Assembly (NCBI GenBank): GCA_910575565.1
Contig: CAJTFL010000001.1
Span: 186,001 to 250,000 of the forward strand
Length of the DNA stretch: 64,000 nucleotides
Direction: 5' to 3'
DNA from: Lachnospiraceae bacterium
Lineage (GTDB): Bacteria; Bacillota; Clostridia; Lachnospirales; Lachnospiraceae
The translations under genes and the position numbers were made by a program. The notes under the pieces were generated by a model, which was given only the letters and a program-made list of their open reading frames with translations, had not been told where the DNA came from and ran no database searches. Below are positions 18,959-28,488 of the stretch, in pieces (the first letter of the stretch is position 1; each line of letters starts with the position of its first letter).

Positions 18959-18990
18959 AGCCGTATGCGTTAGTAGCGCACGTACGGTTT
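18959..18990 (+). ncRNA. Group II intron domain V
   Basis: The catalytic hairpin begins with AGC (18959-18961). The outer stem CCGTA/TACGG, the bulge and the inner GCG/CGC stem with a TTAGTA loop match the canonical domain V shape. Its intactness argues for a splicing-competent intron. Confidence 0.85.
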
Positions 18991-19127
18991 TGTATAGGGG
19001 TATGGGGAGTAATCCCCATATCTACTAGAGAAAATTTGTTTAATGTTAAAATAGGAGTAAACATTCAAATTTGTTTATATAATAATCAAGAAGTTATATA
19101 TAGAATGAATTTAAAAAGGATAATGAA

Positions 19128-20453
19128 ATGATTATAAATCTGATTGGGATTGTTATATTATTGTATAGTTTTGTTAATTATAAGAAGAGTTTCTTAATTT
19201 ATTTGATTTATCAAGTATTATGGTACTATAGTGCAACATTATTTAAAATTGGTCATAAAACAATAACTATCTCAATGACAATGAATCTGATTTTTTTCGC
19301 TTTGTATTTTATAAAAGGCAATGTTGTATGTTATCCACGTCATAAACATCCGTATGCCCTGCCATTGTTTTTGATGGTATTTTCATCATTTTTAACCTGT
19401 TTTTTTGGAGTTGCAGGATTTGCTTTAGAGTTTACCAGAGCAATAAATACTATTTCCCAAGAAATAATTCTTATATGGCTTATTTGGTATATAGTTGAAT
19501 CTGACAAAGATTTTAAATTTCTTTTTAAGGGGATAACTATAGTAATGTTATTTGCTTGCTTATTTGGTATTTTAGAATATATAATCAAAACAAATATTTT
19601 TATTGATATTAAAAATAGGGTGTCTGATGAAGTAATTAGGACATATAATGTAATTCAATCCGCGACAGCTCAATCTAGAGGATATAGGATTACGTCAGTA
19701 TTTGAACATTCGATTGGCGCGGGGATGAATTTTGGACTTTATTTTTGCTTTGTTTTTATAATGGTTTTAAAGAATAGAATAAAAATAAACGATTCAAAAC
19801 TGGCGATTATTACAGCTTGTTTATGTGTGCCGTGTATGTTATTAACAAAAATGCGTTCAGCGATGCTATTTACGTTAATAGCATTGATTGGATGTATTGA
19901 TTTGAAAAATAGAAAGTTTTACAAATTAGCAGTTTGTTTTATTGTGATTGCAATTATTGCGTTGCCAATATATTGGAAATATGTTGAGTTGTTTTTAAGT
20001 TTATTTAGCAGCAAATATCAAAATGGAGTGAAAGGTAGTACCGTTGATCAAAGGCTATCTCAATTAAATGCTGTTTATCATTTGATGAAAATGTCGCCTA
20101 TAGGAGGATTAGGGGAACGGTTTGGAGATTATATTTCAAATCAATATACAAGTGCGGCTTTAGAATATGAAAGCATTTGGTTTGACGTTATGGCAAAGCA
20201 TGGATTGATTGGCATTTTTTCAAATTTTATAATGATGATTTATTCAATTATTATTATTCCTAAAAGGTATAAATCAAAAGAGATTTTGTTTATTAGTTTA
20301 TCTTATTGGATAACATATACATTAACTTCAATACCTTCATTTAGAATACATATATATTATTTAGTCATATTTTATTTTATAAAAAAATCAGAAGCTTATC
20401 GTAATTATAATTCTAGTAATTATAGAATGATAAAACTGCAAATTTATAATTAG
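19128..20453 (+). CDS. Wzy-type O-antigen/capsule polymerase
   Basis: The 441-residue protein is almost wholly hydrophobic, with about ten or more membrane segments and one long loop around residues 150-210 and 290-345, the layout of Wzy/O-antigen ligase-like proteins. Sequence conservation in this family is poor, so the call rests on topology, size and position beside a Wzx gene. MRSAMLFTLIALIG and GGLGERFGDY resemble conserved spots of the O-antigen ligase family. AAAAAGGA precedes the ATG. It would polymerise the flipped repeat units outside the membrane. Confidence 0.7.
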   Translation: MIINLIGIVILLYSFVNYKKSFLIYLIYQVLWYYSATLFKIGHKTITISMTMNLIFFALYFIKGNVVCYPRHKHPYALPLFLMVFSSFLTCFFGVAGFALEFTRAINTISQEIILIWLIWYIVESDKDFKFLFKGITIVMLFACLFGILEYIIKTNIFIDIKNRVSDEVIRTYNVIQSATAQSRGYRITSVFEHSIGAGMNFGLYFCFVFIMVLKNRIKINDSKLAIITACLCVPCMLLTKMRSAMLFTLIALIGCIDLKNRKFYKLAVCFIVIAIIALPIYWKYVELFLSLFSSKYQNGVKGSTVDQRLSQLNAVYHLMKMSPIGGLGERFGDYISNQYTSAALEYESIWFDVMAKHGLIGIFSNFIMMIYSIIIIPKRYKSKEILFISLSYWITYTLTSIPSFRIHIYYLVIFYFIKKSEAYRNYNSSNYRMIKLQIYN

Positions 20454-20607
20454 TCAATCAATTATTTCATTATAAAAGAATTAATAGGTAGATGACATAA
20501 TTGCTTGAAAAAATGATTAAATAAATAAAATTTATTTGTATACGAGTTAAACAAAATGGTAGGAGAGATGATGTGTTTTGTTGACAAATAGATTTAGGGA
20601 AAATAAT

Positions 20608-21597
20608 ATGATTAAACAGAATAGCATAGATTTAGCTAAATTTATAATGGCACTGGTGGTTGTTGCAATTCATACAAATCCTTTGGCTAATTGTTCTAAT
20701 CAAAATGTATTAATTATATATAATCAGATAGTAAATTTTGCAGTACCGTTTTTCTTTTTGTCTTCTGGATATTTGTTATCAATTAGGATGACATCAACGT
20801 TTGACTCTGATAGTGATATATTAAGAGTAAAATATCAATTATTAAAAATAATCAAAATGTATATTATGTGGACATTGATATATTTTCCTTTGGCTTTTTA
20901 CCATTATATTTCAAACAAAACGGTTTTGTGGAAAGCAATTTTGTTATATATAAGGGGGATTTTGTTTATAGGAGAGAATTATAGTTCTTGGCCATTATGG
21001 TATTTACTTTCTACGATATATTCATTGGGAATAATAATAATAATGCAAAAGTTGCCAAAGGTAAATCGCAATTTGTTTATTATGAGTGTTATATTTAGTG
21101 TTTTAACTTTAAGCTTTTCTATACTTTCTAATTACGAAGGGATCTTACCTCCGATTTTAAAGACTGCACGAAAAATCGTTATTTGTAGCATTGCAAATGG
21201 AAGAATATTTTGGGGAGCTGTATATATACCAATGGGAATATTACTTGCAAAAAAAGGTGATTCTAAGTATTTAAAATACATAATATTCATTGTTTGTTTC
21301 CTATGCGATTTTTTTGTGAAAAATAGTATTATAAGTCATTATTTATTGATATTTAATTCAATTGTTTTGTTTGAAATAATTAAAAGCATTAAATTAAATG
21401 ATAAAAAGATATATCCGATTTTAAGAAGGATGAGTATAATTATTTATTTGCTACATATGTATATATGGAATTTTTATTACAAAATTTTTTATGGAGAAAA
21501 ACATTATGGGATGGATAGCTTTATTGTAACATCTGCTGTTGTAATTATATTATCATTTAGCTATTCATTGACAAAAGAAAAAAGTTTAATGAAGTAG
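20608..21597 (+). CDS. Membrane acyltransferase family 3 (OafA/WecH-like)
   Basis: About 329 residues, mostly membrane segments. The N terminus NSIDLAKFIMALVVVAIHT carries the family's catalytic His (VAIHT) after a short helix, and PFFFLSSGYLLS follows as usual. These proteins O-acetylate surface sugars using cytoplasmic acetyl-CoA. The frame extends to a TTG at 20578, but the ATG at 20608 behind AGGGAAAA gives the normal family start. It probably adds O-acetyl groups to the exported polysaccharide. Confidence 0.8.
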   Translation: MIKQNSIDLAKFIMALVVVAIHTNPLANCSNQNVLIIYNQIVNFAVPFFFLSSGYLLSIRMTSTFDSDSDILRVKYQLLKIIKMYIMWTLIYFPLAFYHYISNKTVLWKAILLYIRGILFIGENYSSWPLWYLLSTIYSLGIIIIMQKLPKVNRNLFIMSVIFSVLTLSFSILSNYEGILPPILKTARKIVICSIANGRIFWGAVYIPMGILLAKKGDSKYLKYIIFIVCFLCDFFVKNSIISHYLLIFNSIVLFEIIKSIKLNDKKIYPILRRMSIIIYLLHMYIWNFYYKIFYGEKHYGMDSFIVTSAVVIILSFSYSLTKEKSLMK

Positions 21598-21644
21598 TGA
21601 GAAAATAGGATAAAAATGAATTATTTTAGTTTAGAGGATTAAAT

Positions 21645-22436
21645 ATGAAAATCAGTGCAAATGGTAGAATTTTAAAGAGAAATCATTTTTGGTTTGAAGA
21701 TGATGTTACAGATTTATCAAAAATCAGTAAAAAATATTTTCGGTGTGATGAACTTATTATTCATGGAAATAAGTTTAGATTAGAAGGTAAAAATATATTA
21801 TGTTCTATGCAGGAGTCGATAATAACAGATTTGTCAAAGGATATAAATGACTTATGGATAAATATGACTAAAACGTTAAGAAATGAGATTAATAGGGCAG
21901 GGCGTGAGAATGTCACTTGTAAATTTTATAAAGCAGATGATATTATTTCTAATGATCAGTTATTAAATGAATTTGCAAATGTATATCATTCCATGTATGA
22001 GGAAAAGGGAATGTCCGATTGCTATCTTGGGGTAAATGAATTAAAAGACTATGCAAGGCAAGGAAGATTATTGATTTCTACAGCTACAGTTAATGAGAAA
22101 AATGCAGTGTTTCATTCATATATTTATGGAGAGGGAAATTCAAGGTTTTTGCATTCTTGCTCAGAATTTCGTATTGAAGGTAATGCAGCAAGAAGTGCCA
22201 TGGGAAGAGCAAATAAGTTTTTACATTGGAATGATATGATTGAATTACAAAAAATGGGAATAGAAAATTATGACTGGGGTGGGATTTCGTCATTAGATAA
22301 TCCAAATGGCATAGATAAGTTTAAAATGGCATTTGGTGGTTCGCCAATATTTTATTATAATGTTATGATAACTTGTTCATTACGCTTGAAAATTTGGAAA
22401 AAGTTAAAACATTATAAGGAAATGAATTTGAAATAG
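21645..22436 (+). CDS. FemAB/GNAT-like acyltransferase
   Basis: The 263-residue protein has the GNAT-like core of the FemAB group: TLRNEINRAGRENVTCKFY, a central VYHSMYEEKGMSD and the late YDWGGI...FKMAFGG signature. FemAB relatives attach aminoacyl groups to cell-wall precursors; others in polysaccharide loci may acylate amino sugars. It is the last gene of the AT-rich locus, with no clear terminator after it. Substrate unknown. Confidence 0.65.
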   Translation: MKISANGRILKRNHFWFEDDVTDLSKISKKYFRCDELIIHGNKFRLEGKNILCSMQESIITDLSKDINDLWINMTKTLRNEINRAGRENVTCKFYKADDIISNDQLLNEFANVYHSMYEEKGMSDCYLGVNELKDYARQGRLLISTATVNEKNAVFHSYIYGEGNSRFLHSCSEFRIEGNAARSAMGRANKFLHWNDMIELQKMGIENYDWGGISSLDNPNGIDKFKMAFGGSPIFYYNVMITCSLRLKIWKKLKHYKEMNLK

Positions 22437-22546
22437 TACTAAAGATTCTTTAATAATGGATTTAAAGTCACTTATTTTATTTATCATATATTTGATTACT
22501 TAGAAACAATGAAATCTATAATTGCTCTGAATATGCTTAATCATCA

Positions 22547-22575
22547 TTGACTTTTTTACATTTCTCCCCTATACT
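22547..22575 (+). promoter_or_regulatory. Strong promoter of the AAA-ATPase gene
   Basis: TTGACT at 22547-22552, exactly 17 bases, then TATACT at 22570-22575. It lies about 55 bases before the following start codon. Confidence 0.65.
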
Positions 22576-22630
22576 GATAGACAAGAAAACATAGCAGTAT
22601 TTTTGGCATTTCGTGAGGAGTTGGGAAGGA

Positions 22631-23326
22631 ATGGAAAGTGTTTTTCAAAAATTGCCTATAGGAATAGAAGGTTTTGAAAAAGTCCGGGCAGAAAACTTCT
22701 ATTATGTGGACAAGACAGAGTTTATCAAGGAATTATTGGAAAACTGGGGCGAAGTGAACTTGTTCACTCGTCCCAGAAGATTTGGGAAATCTTTGCTTAT
22801 GAGTATGTTAAAAAGTTTTTTTGGTATTGGCTGCCGCAAGGAACTTTTTGATGGGTTAATGATTGCAGAAGACAAGGATTTATGTGAAAGATATATGGGA
22901 AAATTTCCGGTTATCTCTATATCATTAAAAGGGGTAAACGGTGACAATTATAGTACAGCGCGGGAAATGCTTTGTTCAGCTATCGGGACAGAAGCGATGC
23001 AGTTTCAATTTTTGCTGGAGAGTAAGAATCTGAGTGAAAGGGAAAGGCAGCAGTTTGCTCAGTTAGTTTCTATAGGCGGAGTGAACGAGGCAGCTTTTGT
23101 GATGTCAGATTCAGTATTGAAAAGGAGTTTGAAAACCCTGACAATGCTTCTTGAAAAACATTATGGGAAAAAAGTGATACTTTTGCTTGATGAGTATGAC
23201 GTGCCCTTAGCTAAAGCGAATGAACATGGTTATTATGACCAGATGATTATGTTAGTTCGTGGCTTGTTTGAACAGGTATTAAAGAAAAATGACAGTCTTT
23301 TTTTGCTATACTTACCGGCTGCCTAA
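22631..23326 (+). pseudogene. AAA-ATPase-like/PD-(D/E)XK nuclease-family gene, 3'-truncated
   Basis: The product matches the N-terminal part of the AAA-ATPase-like family (PF09820): LPIGIEGFEKVRAENFYYVDK, Walker A-like RPRRFGKSLLMSML (residues 52-65) and Walker B VILLLDEYDVPLAKA. Intact relatives are about 520-580 residues with a C-terminal PD-(D/E)XK nuclease domain; this one stops at about 231. The end (LLYLPAA) looks like read-through into foreign sequence at about 23308. The missing half is not found elsewhere in the window, so the gene was cut by insertion or deletion at the edge of the mobile-element debris. Confidence 0.8.
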
Positions 23327-23383
23327 TCGTAGCATAACCCCGCAGGAAAGTCAACACGTTAATTCGCTAAATTTATTATCCCA

Positions 23384-23602
23384 TTAGCGTAAAATTTGCT
23401 TCAGGCAGTCTTCCAGGGAGCCGCTGCTGCCTGCAAACTGTACCTGAACTGTAAATTTGCCGCATTTAAAATGGTATGGGTTTTTTATCTGGCGGATAAA
23501 TTCGCTAATCCGTTCCTCCCTGGAAAGGGTTTTGTCCACATGGATATCCCGGATATCCACCAAGCCGGAAGGGGCAGTTTTCCTTGTTTTTCCCATTTCC
23601 AT
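23384..23602 (-). CDS. DUF6870-like small protein of conjugative elements
   Basis: The 72-residue product reads GLVDIRDIHVDKTLSREERI then FIRQIKNPYHFKCGKFTVQV, the pattern of the DUF6870 proteins common in Firmicutes integrative elements (memory-based match). The longer open frame to 23836 is discounted: the ATG at 23602 has GGAG upstream and begins the conserved part. The function of the family is unknown. It is the outermost element gene, next to the truncated ATPase gene. Confidence 0.65.
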   Translation of the reverse strand: MEMGKTRKTAPSGLVDIRDIHVDKTLSREERISEFIRQIKNPYHFKCGKFTVQVQFAGSSGSLEDCLKQILR

Positions 23603-23663
23603 AGTCTCCAATCGTTTTTCTTGCTTTTCTTTTATCGTTTCAATCAACGCACGGATATAAGGA

Positions 23664-24855
23664 TTATCCCTTAAACCGGTACGGAAGTTTCTTCCCGCCC
23701 CGCTGCCCATTATATTTTTCCAGGATGACACGGGCAAAGCGGAGGGCAACATTGCCTGTACTGAAATCCGCACGCCCGCGCCGGTTGATTTCATCCGGGT
23801 CAACGGCAGAAAGCCGGAAAAGGAAGGTATGGTCATTCATTTCCGTTTCATAGGTTTTGACAAACAGGGCTGTCCCGGAGATAATGGCGGCGGTAAGAGA
23901 TCGGGGATCGCCTTCCCAGGTGTTCTGCAATAAGCGTAAAAAGCGGATGAAGGTTTCCCTGCCAAGTAAATGGTAGGCATTCATCAATGCACGGGTAGAT
24001 ACAATCTCCCCTGTTTTTCCCCGGCTTTTGCCCAATGCCCAGACAAAACCGCAATGCTCCACAAGGTACTTAATTTCCGTAATCTCTGCATCTGTGCCGG
24101 ATTCTGCCAGGGCATTTGTGGATTGGGAGAGGCTCAACCGCCGTTTGGCTTTATCCAGCTTATAGCAAAGGTCCCGCCTCCTGTTCGTAGGTAAGGCCGC
24201 TGTATACCTTGCAGACAGCCATGACTTCGCTGCCATTGTTCATCTTACGCATGGCGGCGATCCGGTGCTGGCCGTCAATTACATAAAATTTCCCGTCACG
24301 AAAGCTAACAATTACTGGATCAAGCAGGCGTTCATCCCAGTCCCGGATGATTTCTTTTGTTTCCGGGGTTAAGTTTTTGGCGGTCTGCACCTGCAGATCT
24401 ACCGTCCGTGGGACAACCTTTAGTTTTTGCGCGGTATCCTGGACAAAAGACTTTGCTGGATCAAGACGAATTTTTTTCGCTTTGATTTCCTCGCTTTTCC
24501 GGTCGCCGCCGTGCCGGGTTTCCGGGTGTATCTGCTCATAAATTTCTTTTCGGCGCAGAAGCATCTCCCCATAGTCCAAAACCGATAAATCGCTTCGGAC
24601 AATGTTTTCATCAATTTCCGCAAGTTCAGCTTGAAGTCCCTCTAGGCTGCTTATGGTACAGGTTATTTCTGTCCAGCCTAATGCTTTTACGGCTTCAATG
24701 CGGTGCAGCCCGGCAATCAATACGTTTTCCTGGTCAATGGTAATGGGATTTAACAGACCCAGTTCCCGGATACTTTCAGCCAGTTCATGAACATGGGATT
24801 TGTCCAGTTCCCTTCGGCCATCCTTAATTAAGATTTCATCTATTGCGATTTGCAA
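23664..24855 (-). pseudogene. ParB N-terminal domain fused to DUF6551 protein, frameshifted
   Basis: The first 160 residues are a ParB/Spo0J nuclease-like domain (LNPITIDQENVLIAGLHRIE, GGDRKSE, then a helical domain). At about 24325 the sequence jumps to a second family, DUF6551 (VSFRDGKFYVIDGQHRIAA), with no linker, as if a deletion joined two genes. At about 24170 the frame ends (TYEQEAGPLL-stop), while the expected continuation DLCYKLDKAKRRLSL lies one base out of frame; an extra G in GCGGGAC explains it. The remaining DUF6551 part runs to 23664. It is a decayed plasmid/element partition-type gene. The start is a TTG behind GGGAGG. Confidence 0.75.
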
Positions 24856-25306
24856 CCATGCGACACCTCCCTGATTTTTTTGTCTTTTTATTTAACGATC
24901 AGCCAGCCTTATAACAGGCTGATATAAATTTATCGTATTGTCAGATGAAACACCATGCGCCGCAAACCTTGCCATTGTACCCTTGCTTTTAAAACACAGG
25001 ATAGTTCTGGTTTGTGGCGGCAGGTCTTGCATCTGGCAAGAAGCTGTGCCGTATTCTCAGGCAACAGGATTGCCTTACTGCCCACCCCCGGCACGGGAAT
25101 ATCCAAGCCCGTCTGCGGCATACAGACGCCGTGATACCGACAGCAGGCGGCGGCAGGTGACTAAGCTGCCCAAACCTTGCCCACAGTATCCTCCTTTTAC
25201 CCTGGAGAACGGGAGAGTACGGTTTTTTTTCTATCATGGGTTATCGCGTTGCCGGTGCTGCCACACACTGGCTTTATGTACATTGGATTGTCGCTCGTAC
25301 CTTTGA

Positions 25307-25501
25307 AGTTATCTTATTGACGGACAGGTAACAGAAAAATGGAAGTACCCTTTCTGCAGTTCTGTTCCTGACCCGCAGGCAGTCATTGCGTCCATGTATA
25401 ATTCGCTTCCCGCTTTTACGGCGCATGATAGGTTTTATGACTTGGATATGGATATGAACGGAATATTTTACCATTGTTTTTCAAGGTTCACAGCAGAGTA
25501 A
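25307..25501 (+). pseudogene. Unidentified coding remnant in an otherwise gene-free gap
   Basis: Between 24856 and 25562 I find no intact gene. A 64-codon frame without a start codon reads sensibly (WKYPFCSSVPDPQAV, then SLPAFTAHDRFYDLDMDMNG) and ends at 25501. It looks like the tail of a lost element gene; I cannot name it. A small 7-bp stem (ATCAGCC/GGCTGAT near 24900-24921) is the only other structure noticed. Confidence 0.3.
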
Positions 25502-25562
25502 AAGACCCCTCTACTTATTTAGCCGTTGGGCAGGGGTGTTTGGCCCATTTTTTGGAAATTTT

Positions 25563-26009
25563 TTAAAAATTTTTCTCTAAATACTCCCGTAATTTTTCTA
25601 ATGCTTTATCACGTCGATGTTGTAGGGTAGTTCTTGCCATATGTAGTGTGCTACTGGCTTCTCTCTCTGACTTTCCCATATAATATAATTCCCGGATTAT
25701 CTTTTGCTCTTCGGGAGAAAGAATTGCAATTGCCTGTTCTAAAAGAATCGAACGAATGACCACATCCTCCAAATGCTCTTTCGGATCAGCAAAAGATACA
25801 TCAAATTCTAAAAGCTGCTCGAAGGAAACTTCACGGCTGGGAAGAAATTTGATTCTTTGTGTTTCTTGATCAATGATTGTGTTTTCTTTTTTTAAATCTT
25901 TCATAAAGTATTGTTCTTTTCGTTTGCTGCGGTAGAATTCCTGATAAACTTCTTTACTGACTTTTACTGATTTTCCATCGATATATAGAAAAAAATCTTT
26001 ATCTGACAC
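25563..26009 (-). CDS. Sigma-70 region 4-like regulator of a mobile element
   Basis: The 148-residue product ends in a sigma region 4 helix-turn-helix (LSPEEQKIIRELYYMGKSER, then ASSTLHMARTTLQHRRDKAL). It lacks regions 1-3, like the small sigma-like proteins of Tn916-type elements that switch on excision or conjugation genes. The frame opens at a TTG (26024), but GGAGGT lies inside that extension, seven bases before the GTG at 26009, which is therefore the start. It is intact, while neighbouring transfer genes are broken. Confidence 0.75.
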   Translation of the reverse strand: MSDKDFFLYIDGKSVKVSKEVYQEFYRSKRKEQYFMKDLKKENTIIDQETQRIKFLPSREVSFEQLLEFDVSFADPKEHLEDVVIRSILLEQAIAILSPEEQKIIRELYYMGKSEREASSTLHMARTTLQHRRDKALEKLREYLEKNF

Positions 26010-26389
26010 TAATTTTACCTCCAAAATTTTAAATTTTAATTAAAATATAATTTTGAAAGGTGATCCTCTACACTGTTTAATCATTGGAAAAAATTTCTTT
26101 GATTAAAAAATGGATGCTTTTATGTAGAATTGAGTATTACATAATTTAGCTATACAAGTTTTTACTAAAATAAATTCTTTATCATTATTAATTTTGATAA
26201 TGTAACTTGATCACTTTTTCTTGTTCTCAATACATATATTACTGTTTATTATAAAAGATGGTGCATCCTTGTTTGAAAAATGCCAAGATAAAGTTACATT
26301 ATTATTGACTTTTAATAGGAAAAATTATAAACTAAAATGAGTTTATTGCAGTGTTTGATATATTTTTCTTTGTTAAAATTGAAATTCAT

Positions 26390-26422
26390 TCCAATAATTC
26401 AACTGGTGGTTGAATTATTGGA
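26390..26422. promoter_or_regulatory. Perfect 14-bp inverted repeat upstream of the HTH-PurM gene
   Basis: TCCAATAATTCAAC (26390-26403) and its exact reverse complement (26409-26422) flank TGGTG. There is no T-run after it. The 500-base AT-rich gap 26010-26512 holds no gene; this repeat and the palindrome at 26462 are its clear features. Confidence 0.55.
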
Positions 26423-26461
26423 GCAAATATATTAATTTGGTGATTGAAATTATAGAAAAAA

Positions 26462-26473
26462 CAGTTTAAACTG
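26462..26473. promoter_or_regulatory. Palindromic operator candidate CAGTTTAAACTG
   Basis: A perfect 12-bp palindrome sits 40 bases before the start of a gene whose product has its own XRE helix-turn-helix. TATATTATAAG follows directly and could hold the -10 element, so a bound repressor would cover the promoter. Autoregulation is an inference. Confidence 0.45.
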
Positions 26474-26512
26474 ATATATTATAAGAGTTATAATCTAAAT
26501 AAGGAGGTAGTT

Positions 26513-27760
26513 ATGCCAAATAATGATAGAATAGCAGCATTTATTTCTAAAAAAAGGAAAGAAAAGAAATTAACTCAAAAAGACTTGGCAGATAGACTGA
26601 ATATTTCCTATCAAGCAATTTCTAAATGGGAAAAAGGCTTAGCTATGCCTGGAACAGACGTTCTTATGCAACTTTCAAAGGAATTAGAAGTAAGTGTAGA
26701 TTCTATTTTAAATGGAAGTGAAGGATCGAAGGTGTCTTATAGTAAAGCTGGAGTTGATATTTCATATACAGATTTAATAAAAAATGAGATGGAAGAATTT
26801 GTTTCTAAAGGGAATAGTCGAATTTTAAATAAAATGGGAGATTTTGCTTCATTATATGATTTTTCTTTTGAAGATATTGAACACCCTGTTCTTGTTTTGA
26901 AAGCAGAAGAACCAGGTTCAAAACAAAAATTGGCTATTGAATATGGTTATACGGAATCAATTTGTCATGATATGATTAATCATTTAGTGAATGATATTAT
27001 AGTAATGAATGCCAAACCTTTAGCAGTTTTAGATACTATTGTATGTGGGAAAGCAGAAAAAGATACTATTAAAAGTTTGGTTAAAGGTATTTCTGATGCA
27101 TGTAGGGAAAATGAATGTGTTTTAATCGGCGGAGAAACTTCTATACAACCACAGGTAGTAGATAAAGGTATTTATGTTTTAACTTCATGTATTGCCGGTG
27201 TGGTAGACAAAAAAAATATTATTAATGGAAAAAAAATAAGTGTAGGTGATAAAATTATTGCTGTAGCTTCAAATGGTTTACATACAAATGGATATTCATT
27301 GGTACGATTATTAATGGAAATGTTTCCTGAAATAAAGAAGGAGTCTTTAGATGGTGAGTCCTTTATTGATTTGATTATGAAGCCTCATACAGCATATTAT
27401 CCTATTTTAAAAAGTATTTTGAATACAGATGGAATCACGGGGATGGCTCATATTACAGGAGGTGGAATTGAGGGAAATGTAAAAAGAATTATACCTGAAG
27501 GATTGTGTGCAGTAATTGATTTATCTACGATTGATGTTTTGTCTATATTTAAATTCATTAAAGAAAAGGCACATATAGAAAATGAGGAAATGTTATCAAC
27601 TTTTAATTGTGGAGTTGGATTGATAATTATAGCAAAAGAAGGCTTCGCAGATAGAATAATAAATTATATTAATCAATTTGTGAAATGCTATGAAATTGGT
27701 GTTGTAAAAGAGAATATCAGTAAAGAAAAAGTTAAATTTACAAATGAATTTATATGGTGA
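26513..27760 (+). CDS. XRE helix-turn-helix domain fused to a PurM-like (AIR synthase) protein
   Basis: Residues 5-62 are an XRE/Cro-type DNA-binding domain (LTQKDLADRLNISYQAISKW). Residues about 73-415 align along their length with phosphoribosylformylglycinamidine cyclo-ligase: YSKAGVDISYTDLIK, LVNDIIVMNAKPLAVLDT, LIGGETS, SNGLHTNGYSLVRLL, MAHITGGGIEGNVKRI and FNCGVGLIII. The usual GTDGVGTK segment is changed to AEEPGSK, so normal catalysis is doubtful. AAGGAGGT precedes the ATG. It is intact and AT-rich within a stretch of broken element genes. It could be a purine-nucleotide-sensing repressor or a moonlighting enzyme; no pur genes are nearby. Confidence 0.85.
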   Translation: MPNNDRIAAFISKKRKEKKLTQKDLADRLNISYQAISKWEKGLAMPGTDVLMQLSKELEVSVDSILNGSEGSKVSYSKAGVDISYTDLIKNEMEEFVSKGNSRILNKMGDFASLYDFSFEDIEHPVLVLKAEEPGSKQKLAIEYGYTESICHDMINHLVNDIIVMNAKPLAVLDTIVCGKAEKDTIKSLVKGISDACRENECVLIGGETSIQPQVVDKGIYVLTSCIAGVVDKKNIINGKKISVGDKIIAVASNGLHTNGYSLVRLLMEMFPEIKKESLDGESFIDLIMKPHTAYYPILKSILNTDGITGMAHITGGGIEGNVKRIIPEGLCAVIDLSTIDVLSIFKFIKEKAHIENEEMLSTFNCGVGLIIIAKEGFADRIINYINQFVKCYEIGVVKENISKEKVKFTNEFIW

Positions 27761-27774
27761 ATTTCCTAGTTCAT

Positions 27775-27885
27775 TTTACAGGAAGGATAAAACCATGGTT
27801 AAAAGAATGTAGACATATATATAGACAAGAATATCAGGAATGTATGGATAATGTTATAAAAATAATAGATGATTTTGCTGAGTAA
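27775..27885 (+). pseudogene. Short unidentified coding remnant
   Basis: A 36-codon frame without a start reads FTGRIKPWLKECRHIYRQEY then QECMDNVIKIIDDFAE and a stop. Its composition is protein-like, so it may be the tail of a deleted gene. It was not identified. Confidence 0.25.
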
Positions 27886-27890
27886 ATAAT

Positions 27891-28013
27891 AAAGTTCCTA
27901 TAAAAATGAACCTATTTCATGTGCTACAATAGAGCAATTAGTCCATTTTGTATTGAGTATAGATTCTTTGATCTATTTATGTTCCATATAGCGAATATTT
28001 TTATAGGAACTTT
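27891..28013. repeat. MITE-like segment with 17-bp terminal inverted repeats
   Basis: AAAGTTCCTATAAAAAT (27891-27907) is the exact reverse complement of 27997-28013, with 89 bases between and no coding capacity. The inner heptamer TTCCTATA recurs nearby at about 28119 and 28161, and inverted at 28150. A small nonautonomous transposon or a protein-binding array near an origin are both possible. Confidence 0.5.
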
Positions 28014-28143
28014 TTTAATTCTGTAGATATGGTTTTCCTGATTATAGTATTCTAGCAAATTTTTATAGAAATCTTTCTATGCCTTTTCCTTGGAATTTTA
28101 ATATTTCTGGGCGTTTGTTCCTATAAGATAGAAATTCTTATAA

Positions 28144-28216
28144 CCACGTTTATAGGAATGTTCCTATAACCGTGGCAAGCAATGGATCGAAATATCCTTT
28201 TGGATATTTCGATCCA
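28144..28216. repeat. Two adjacent strong hairpins, possible origin or oriT region
   Basis: The first hairpin pairs 28144-28158 with 28161-28175 (14 of 15 positions) and contains TTATAGGAA-TG-TTCCTATAA. The second is perfect: 28183-28197 with 28202-28216 around TTTT, with arms starting TGGATCGAAATATCC. GC-rich sequence with a small GGGGCACCCC palindrome follows to about 28330. Such clusters mark replication or transfer origins of mobile elements; which one is unknown. Confidence 0.4.
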
Positions 28217-28454
28217 CCGCTCGCCCGCCTGACGGCGTTCTTGCTTTGCTTGTTGGGGGCACCCCAAACCCCGGCAAAAATACGCTGACGCTGTTTTGCG
28301 AACACGCCTGGGGCGTGGCTTAGAAAACGAATAACAGCCTATACTTTTGACACAATTCATCATTTATACTGTGATTTTACAATGATTTTTTTAAGTGTCA
28401 GACGAAAGAGAAGAGATAAACGTAGAATATGGTTTTTAAAAATTGGAAATATGG

Positions 28455-28483
28455 TTGAATTTTTTCTCTCATTATGGTATAGT
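28455..28483 (+). promoter_or_regulatory. Promoter of the antisense RNA of a type I toxin
   Basis: TTGAAT at 28455-28460, 17 bases, TATAGT at 28478-28483. Transcription would start near 28489 and run toward the convergent toxin gene. Confidence 0.6.
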
Positions 28484-28488
28484 ATTAT

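Larger units (their letters stand above)
17064..19025 (+). mobile_element. Group II intron with maturase/reverse transcriptase
   Basis: A structured GC-richer segment of about 1.96 kb sits between the TagD-like and Wzy-like genes without breaking either. Domain V is clear at 18959-18990: the AGC triad, CCGTA pairing with TACGG, and an inner GCG/CGC stem. Domain VI follows (GGGGTATGGGGAGTAATCC in part) and ends near the TCTAC at 19021-19025. The 5' boundary GTAGCG at 17064 is approximate; it departs from the common GTGCG start. The intron encodes its own reverse transcriptase inside domain IV. Confidence 0.8.

Noticed and set aside
24930..25306. Frames of 60-120 residues on both strands (for example MPQTGLDIPVPGVGSK)
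   Set aside because: No ribosome-binding site, unlikely composition and overlapping each other; no family recognised.
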